From Allodiplogaster sudhausi (Eukaryota > Nematoda > Chromadorea > Rhabditida > Diplogasteridae), in the NCBI GenBank assembly GCA_945643635.1, contig CALZFC010000274.1, positions 1,347,501-1,411,500 on the forward strand: a DNA stretch of 64,000 nt, given 5' to 3'. The position numbers and the translations under genes were made by a program. The notes beneath the pieces were generated by a model. That model worked only from the letters and a program-made list of their open reading frames with translations, did no database searches and had not been told where the DNA came from. Positions 60,501 through 64,000 of the stretch are shown in pieces. Positions within the stretch are counted from its first letter, which is position 1; each line of letters opens with the position of its first letter.

Positions 60501-61279
60501 GGAGGTAGTCATTCTTAAATGGCATATTAATTTCAAATATCATTTTCAAAAATGATGCAAGAAAATCGCATGCCTTATTGACAGTAACGAATGTATTTTC
60601 TTGGCAGAAATTCGATTCACCTTTGACTTGGTGATACCTGCTGAATTTATGATGCCGACTGAGGAAGCTGAAGCGCGTGTTTCATTGCCACTATTCAAGG
60701 TGGGTGGTTAGATTTGATTATTTCAAACAGCTTATACTATCGTGAGCAGATTAAATTAAATTAAATCTATTTTTAGTCTGGATCTGAGCAGGCAGTGCCA
60801 GACTTGCTCCCTCCTCAGCTGTTCCCTGATGTCGGCAAGTCAGAAGCAGCAGCCGAGATGCTTCTGAAGGTTTGCAGCTCGTATCTCAACGATGAACAAC
60901 GTCGGGAGATCGCCCAGATTCCAACTCAGCTTAGCAACACGCGGCTTGGTCAATTTTGGTACCTTGATTTTGAAAGGAGCCTTCAAAACTATCTTAAATT
61001 TTATCGCGAAGTTTGTTTCTTTTGTTGAACAGCGGGAATTGGCATATTGGGATTCCCATTTTGGGAACATATACTTCAGCAAGTAAATTCATTTTAGTGC
61101 CGCTGTCAGAGCTCCTTGAAGAAGTCTCATCGAAGTGCTGTCAGAATCACCACAATGCGCTTCCTCCAGATGCTGACGATGTTCATGCTTTTATAAAGAG
61201 CATGGGATACAAGGCCAGCGCCCCCTATGCAAAGATGGCACCTCTACGTGCTGTATCTGAAAGAGATGATGAGATGTAA
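48580..61279 (+). CDS. DDE transposase (GHTH/DUF7869-like), split by a retrotransposon
   Basis: Exons: 48580-48716 (MELSALSTILEKG), 48882-48970, about 48994-49061, 49195-49395, 49424-49549, 49641-49758 (CQVC), 49900-50005 (VLRIDGMGKHATK, first Asp), 50051-50158, 50197-50304, 50388-50500 (IYILADNAAMMKSK, second Asp), 50658-50798 (HLPVGHTHCEVDAFFG, third acidic site). The nested element occupies 50799-60277. Coding resumes at about 60355-60505, 60607-60700, 60779-60950 and 61100-61279. The DGM...K...LP, DN...K and PVGHTH..VD order is that of a widespread eukaryotic DDE family often annotated DUF7869. With 9.5 kb inserted in its coding region this copy should be inactive unless the insert is spliced out. 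Confidence 0.7.
50799..51035 (-). repeat. 3' LTR of the gypsy element
   Basis: 237 bp. On the element's strand it begins TGTTGAAACCCGCGC and ends CTTACA (TG...CA). It differs from the other LTR by one C/G change and one extra A. Confidence 0.93.
51036..51050 (-). promoter_or_regulatory. Polypurine tract
   Basis: On the element's strand, GAAAGGGGGCA abuts the 3' LTR, the expected position and composition for the plus-strand priming site of reverse transcription. Confidence 0.75.
51243..54610 (-). CDS. Gypsy pol: reverse transcriptase, RNase H, integrase
   Basis: About 1,100 residues. The conventional frame begins near 54610 and overlaps the upstream frame by a few dozen bases in the -1 frame. 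Counting from 54524: RT with VYLDD near residue 305, RNase H with ESDASSIAIGAALL near 455 and EAEALALVFA further on, an integrase HHCC zinc finger near 680-720 (HAGIDRT...CLKCRKRK), the catalytic triad near 750 (HVDILGPLP), 806 (VTDRGSNF) and 842 (NGLVERLNRQIEE), then a basic, acidic-repeat tail without a chromodomain. It copies the RNA into DNA in cytoplasmic particles and inserts it in the nucleus. No internal stop or frameshift, so it looks functional. Confidence 0.95.
54614..56929 (-). CDS. Envelope-like glycoprotein fused to aspartic protease
   Basis: 771 codons in the same frame as gag, separated from it by a single TAA (56930-56932). The N-terminal two thirds is Cys-rich with several N-x-S/T sites and a Thr/Pro/Arg-rich middle (TTSTTTPPPF). 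A hydrophobic membrane anchor (VVVIVGIALGVVILVVIIGF) lies near residues 555-580. The last 150 residues hold a retroviral-type protease with the DSGA active site (near residue 670) and IGLDTMRAL. In ordinary errantiviruses the envelope gene follows pol. Here it lies between gag and protease and is translated with the protease. Membrane role inferred from anchor and glycosylation sites. The envelope's own family was not identified. Confidence 0.75.
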   Translation of the reverse strand: MQCANYFLWIATDWSSTQATSHHQPPTAEDCRKAAENKQWNSKPLLSNNTAPNIWLTEWVDNYPSRHIASGIACETQEQFILEKGVGGTIGEDETIISSLMTNKNGCRVDELSCTNDKSTMIWERQEPAHSRCSFMKAMTANALVSDKQVVMESTQSAFTFSNEKLADHLYPCFTTPPHLTTGGAVLTFPHFSQIYNMSQEIARTRFSEHTFSPTTTARPSDRELEDLAYRRPTTSTTTPPPFSDERARPRPIAQLNRTRTSRGAEEGSIGTESHIQLMKAFYDGEENMRRRLTDMNINQKINYASEIIREESKQLFNTAFQTICEIQNRQISIWNALTRIDATVGIRTILGREDVAAQFVGHNIIKITKCDSVQIKEIIRSKEIKGVCYGQVPVITNKNDTLFIVPGTQDLTTVHTVIDCRNAVEEVWLNENGTFVDTFGRRNVTSLPGPGLPDPPEVRHLDMVAGDFYQNVKTSSFPLMLAVSYGASLSAIRRQQIRFLNIVGRDASRGPPAAKSNAELIKEGLENSSAAVRDGTSGITSFFTTKVVVIVGIALGVVILVVIIGFLAKFYIFRSMTTAVTGLPLMNINSTTVANSTTSEPATTKKTAPSAPPVDSARLHNNIRYQSLPENAQIFRFIANINEGSANLPYVPISIEDRRVTALWDSGAAISIIRLSFAKKIDKGGSFRPTSTRAFAANGTPIHFIAEVDLNLRIGNEHLKQTFQVAADKDCPAAALIGLDTMRALDERERPALFPPDKHELPLEASSSHW
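56930..58135 (-). CDS. Gag-like protein with envelope signal segment at its C terminus
   Basis: 401 residues. Residues 1-200 are helical and match retrotransposon gag in layout (QPYNPLKE-type start, then LxxFLAGLKDPL near 155). About 225-330 is Arg/Ser and then Asn/Gly/Tyr and RGG-rich, replacing the usual CCHC knuckles as nucleic-acid binder. The last 70 residues begin with a hydrophobic run (AYFFMAIVVTVIQAASG) that looks like a signal peptide, followed by Cys-containing sequence continuing the envelope frame. The frame ends at TAA and reopens at once. So gag and envelope form one frame with a stop inside the envelope part. Confidence 0.8.
   Translation of the reverse strand: MEQFIGIQQSMLEEQRLQRALQLEPYNPLKETFGDFNFRLADHLQALLPSIAIAKFVALSALRGEERAKAQNISDELRTSDNNWEEFVMALKAELGGSAADLLVIEAELEAYRQTHESVACFANRLEALARRAIPDKAKREDRMLKLFLAGLKDPLQLEVEKTMPGTYKNAVNKAKHLEAILAKANRRREVKSVNFADTGEPQMLDSIERLTQAVSNIHVQRDDRRRSQSRDRNFRSSSRHRSTSPRGFRGRPRSPFRGNYSRNGYGNTNYGNNNYSNKGFGYNGYNHNYGNNFNADRGNRRGRGTRGGRGTRGDRGGYRGRGGGGRAAAYFFMAIVVTVIQAASGLQICRPDAGGVLITPPAIRDCTPNNPSAVVPILTNVFVRNETYREFTAYLCTIEK
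58136..60023 (-). other. Long leader of the gypsy element
   Basis: About 1.9 kb between the primer site and gag with no supported gene. It includes GA-rich patches (58740-58780, 59107-59180) and a GC-rich segment at 59555-59780 with perfect hairpins of 7 to 9 bp. A 77-codon plus-strand frame (59318-59551) is probably chance. Confidence 0.6.
59559..59707 (-). promoter_or_regulatory. Hairpin cluster in the retrotransposon leader
   Basis: Three perfect inverted repeats: GGCGGTA/TACCGCC (59559-59565, 59581-59587), CCACTGTAG/CTACAGTGG (59596-59604, 59615-59623; 10-nt loop) and CTTGCAGC/GCTGCAAG (59685-59692, 59700-59707; 7-nt loop). Such leader structure in retroelements serves packaging, dimerisation or internal initiation. 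The role here is inference. Confidence 0.5.
60024..60041 (-). promoter_or_regulatory. Primer-binding-like site
   Basis: On the element's strand the base after the 5' LTR starts TGGAGGTCCCGGGTCGAA, beginning TGG as expected for pairing with a tRNA 3' CCA. The T-loop-like TTCGA lies closer to the end than in a full tRNA, so I cannot name the tRNA. Confidence 0.55.
60042..60277 (-). repeat. 5' LTR of the gypsy element
   Basis: 236 bp, nearly identical to the copy at 50799. Holds the promoter for the minus-strand transcript. Confidence 0.93.
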
Positions 61280-61349
61280 GCCTATCAGTAAATTCTTTGT
61301 GCTTTTTTTATTTTTTCTTAAAAATTAGCATTATTGTACACCTAGATTC

Positions 61350-61874
61350 CAGCTTTAAAAAAATTTTGTGCTAAAATTTTGTACACGTGGTTTTGTGCGC
61401 AAAATTTTTTAGTCGTTTTATACGCGTACTTTTTGTGCAAAAATTTTTGAGCACTTTTGAACACGTGGTTTTGTGCGCAAAAATTCTGAGCACTTTTATA
61501 CACGTATTTTTTTGCTCAAAAAGTTTGCACATTTTTATACGCGTATTTTTTTGTGCAAAAATACTGAGCACTTTTGTACGCGTCCTTTTTTGCTCAAAAA
61601 CTCGTAGCACTTTTGTACATGTACTTTCGTGCTCATATTTTCTGCACATTTTTGTACGCGTATATTTTTGCCTAGTTTTATGGTCTGTTTTTGAACTCTT
61701 TTATACACGTACTTTTGTGCTCATATTTCGCTAGAATTTCTGCATACTTTTATACGCGTATAAAGTTGAGCAAAAAAACTGCAATTTAATACATGTATAT
61801 TTTTGCAGACACTGCAAAAATCATACAAAACACGTCAAAACTCAAAAAACGCGGTTTTTTTAGTTGGCACCGTC
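61350..61874 (-). repeat. Right terminal inverted repeat with 39-bp minisatellite
   Basis: Inverted counterpart of 43856-44445: the same GTGCTCA boxes and ACGCGTA palindromes at about 39-bp spacing, then about 100 bp of unique terminal sequence ending GTTGGCACCGTC. More irregular than the left end. Confidence 0.88.
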
Positions 61875-62278
61875 ATATATGTATGTATGTACCTTCTTTA
61901 CTAGACAATATCAACCTCAATACTTAAGTTTTTCCATCATTTATTTATGAGCCAGTGAATTCTTTTTCTTTTTCTTTCCTTTACTTGTTCCAATGGATCG
62001 AAAATTTATTTTTAATCTTTATTTATTTATTTATATATTTGTTTATCTTGTATTCCGTTTCATGTTTATATTCATATTAAATGGTATACAATGCTTCTCT
62101 TGGCAGCTTGCGATACAGGTGTATTCGTCATGAAGTTAGTGCTAATCGATATACTATATCCGTTATGATGTGACAACTCTGCATGAGAATGTGATGCGAC
62201 TATAATAAAAAAGAGAATTCAAATAAATTACGGCTGTTTCCTGCTCCTTTAATGTAATTAAAGTAGTTATATTACAGA
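61875..62278. other. Intergenic, upstream of the P450 gene
   Basis: AT-rich, with no gene seen. TTACAGA immediately before the P450 ATG looks like a splice acceptor without a preceding exon, as expected for spliced-leader trans-splicing in nematodes. Confidence 0.5.
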
Positions 62279-63921
62279 ATGCTTCTCTTGCTGCTTGTGC
62301 TCGTCGTGGTTGCCGCTTTTCTGTACAGCCTCGCCGTGAATCGTCTGCGCGGTCTGCCGCCAGGCCCAACGCCCCTTCCTCTAATCGGCAACATTCTCTC
62401 GTTGGATGAGAACATGGATAAGGTAGGAGAGAGAGAAGGGGGAGATAAGGAGAGCGAGAGAGAGAGAGAGAGAGATCGAACCAGGCTAGATAGAAATGTG
62501 ATACCGACAAACAACAGAAAGAATGAGAGATGGAAGAGAGCGTGCAGGCAGAAGTGAGTACGATAGTTTGAGTAAAAGTTATATGCATGGAAAATATGTT
62601 ACATTGTTGTAGTCAATAACAGAGTCGCAATTGATAACGTAATTCATCAATTTATGCCAACTCAAGGTCCTGCTCGGCTGGATGCAAAAGAATGGCAAAG
62701 TCTTCACGGTCTGGCTGCCCTTCCCGACTATTGTCATTAGCGACTCCTAGGTCCTCATTATACATATTTAATTCTTTTTTAAATCAATATATGTATTACA
62801 TTTCAAACTAACAAAAATCGGTCTTTACTTTTAACCAATTTGTGACATTTGCGCAGTGTCTGCAAACATTTACACGAACGTTTTTGCAAACTTGAACAAG
62901 TCTCAGAAAACAGGTCAAAAATGAACTGTTGGGACCGTCCTTTATCAAAAATTTCTTGAAAATTGCAATTATTTAAAAAGAAATAATTTGGACACGTTTT
63001 AACTTTAGTTGCTCAAAACGACGGTAGTAAAAGAAGGCGACGTCTACGGCAACAGGCAGCCGCTCGAAGTGGGGATGAAGCTGCTGGTCGGAGGGAACTA
63101 CGGACTCATTCTCAATGGCAATGAAATGTGGAAGGAGCAGAGAAGATTCGCACTCCATGCTCTTAGGGATCTGGGATTCGGCACCAATTCCATGCAGGTT
63201 GGAGGAGAAAGAGAAAGAGAGAGAGAGATAAAGAGGGAGATAGAGAGGGAGAGAGAGAGGGAGAGAGAGAGAGAGAACGGCGAGAGTACGAGAGAAAAAA
63301 TTGAGAGACTGCTAATGATGGTCTAAAGAAAGAAGGTTACTAAAGAGAGTTGCACGAAAAGCTGAGCTAGAAAGAATTTTTTTAAGGTTTTTATTAGTCT
63401 TTGTTATTTCTTTCCACCCTACCTTCTCACCAACAACTCAGCTATATTCTCAATAAGTTCTCTTTCTCTCTCGCTCACTCTCACTCTCTCTCTTTCCTTC
63501 TTTCTTCTTTAATATTTTATACCTCACGATTTGCCTTGATTGCAGGACACGATTAACTTCCTCGCCCACCGTGCGATCTCTTATCTCAAGAATCTTGACA
63601 GCCAACCGATCGATTTGGAACCACATTACACGGTTTCTTCAGTTTTCATTATATGCATATTTATTGCAACATAATTATCTTTAGCCTCCATTTCTTGTCG
63701 ATTTGAAAAAGAGGGAATTTTTTAAATAGTTTTTTAATGTGTTGTGAGCTCTTGTTTTCCATATTTTCTGTTCTGAATTTGTAGGATCTAAAATGAAGAC
63801 GTAAGATTTTTTTAGACATTAAAGTAATACTTTACAGAGTTGTGTCGGCAACGTCATCACAATGCTGACTTTCGAGCATCTCGACGAGAGCATCGCGCAG
63901 TTCAAACACGACATCTCTACG
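62279..63921 (+). CDS. Cytochrome P450, CYP2 clan (partial, runs off the window)
   Basis: Five exons in phase: 62279-62422 (membrane anchor MLLLLLVLVVVAAFLYSLAV, then LPPGPTPLPLIGN), 62667-62750 (GKVFTVWLPFPTIVISDS), 63009-63197 (GDVYGNRQP, GGNYGLI, WKEQRRFALHALRDLGFG), 63546-63632 and 63838-63921. The Pro-rich hinge and the WxxxRRF C-helix, which contacts the haem propionates, mark a microsomal P450 monooxygenase of the nematode CYP33/CYP14-like type. The I-helix, ExxR and haem Cys loop would lie beyond the window. Exon 2 ends with an in-frame TAG (62748-62750) directly before its only plausible donor, which would cut the protein at residue 75. This is a nonsense change, an annotation trap or a sequencing error. 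Confidence 0.85.
62436..62476. repeat. (GA)n microsatellite in P450 intron 1
   Basis: GAGAGA-rich tract just after the exon 1 donor. Similar tracts sit in intron 3 at 63205-63275 and, as CT, at 63460-63495. Confidence 0.8.
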
Positions 63922-64000
63922 GTGCGTAGCCAAAATGGGCGTTTGAATTCGCGCGCTATCGCCTGAATAAAAGGCGCGAAGTTGAACGCTCTATGTTTGA

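Larger units (their letters stand above)
43856..61874. mobile_element. Large TIR transposon with ParB-like gene and GHTH-type transposase
   Basis: The ends are inverted copies: GACGCTGCCAACTAAAAAA at the left and, inverted, GACGGTGCCAACTAAAAAA at the right. Similarity continues through CGCGTTTTTT, GAGTTTTGACGTGTTTTGT and a 39-bp minisatellite. Both ends are preceded by ATATAT, which is palindromic, so a 6-bp target duplication cannot be told from extended TIR. It spans 18.0 kb, of which 9.48 kb is a nested retrotransposon, leaving about 8.5 kb. It carries two divergent genes: the ParB-like gene (minus) and the DDE transposase (plus), with starts about 285 bp apart. It does not match a named superfamily that I can assign with confidence. 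Confidence 0.8.

Noticed and set aside
62845..62942. P450 intron segment resembling the 43.9/61.8 kb TIR end (GCAGTGTCTGCAAA, GTTGGGACCGTC)
   Set aside because: The likeness is short and partly palindromic, and no matching opposite end was found. It could be a related MITE, but the evidence is too weak.
1..64000. CRISPR array or bacterial operon
   Set aside because: The repeats at the left edge have no unique spacers of constant length and the genes are intron-rich; the DNA is eukaryotic.

Overview
The window is eukaryotic and most likely comes from a nematode. Its genes are broken by many GT-AG introns with short T-rich TTTCAG-type acceptors. It carries a seven-helix receptor of nematode chemoreceptor style, a tandem family of secreted multi-exon genes, and a CYP2-clan cytochrome P450 whose start codon directly follows a splice-acceptor-like site. 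The species cannot be named from the sequence alone.

Layout. 1-4.7 kb is a composite satellite built from a 10-bp unit (TTGACTTGTC) with five interspersed copies of a ~135-bp spacer. 5.6-7.5 kb holds a chemoreceptor-like GPCR gene. 8.1-18.2 kb and 25.9-27.4 kb hold four members (A-D) of a secreted protein family. Each has a signal-peptide exon, a Cys exon, a Thr/Pro linker exon and a four-exon domain. A has the domain twice, B and C look intact, and D is a pseudogene. Between them sit duplicated blocks with small Trp/Gly-rich secreted peptide genes and orphan signal-peptide exons. A zinc transporter gene (SLC30/CDF) lies at 20.5-24.0 kb, and part of its upstream region is repeated almost exactly at 28.3 kb.

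The second half is mostly mobile DNA. A complete 9.5-kb CMC (CACTA/Mirage/Chapaev) DNA transposon occupies 28717-38250, with a DDE transposase and a second multi-exon gene. After a truncated LTR and a short CEP104-like gene on the minus strand comes a second large element, 43856-61874. It has ~0.55-kb inverted ends full of 39-bp repeats and two divergent genes: one for a ParB-like (NGQHR) protein and one for a DDE transposase of the GHTH (DUF7869-like) kind. A Ty3/gypsy retrotransposon (50799-60277, minus strand, nearly identical LTRs) has inserted into that transposase gene. It has an unusual order: gag, then an envelope-like glycoprotein fused to protease, then RT-RNase H-integrase. The 5' half of a cytochrome P450 gene runs off the right edge.

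Best candidates for something undescribed are the ParB-plus-GHTH-transposase element and the gag-env-PR-RT-IN order of the retrotransposon nested in it. Exon boundaries were read by eye from splice signals and phase. Where phase fails, the entry says so.
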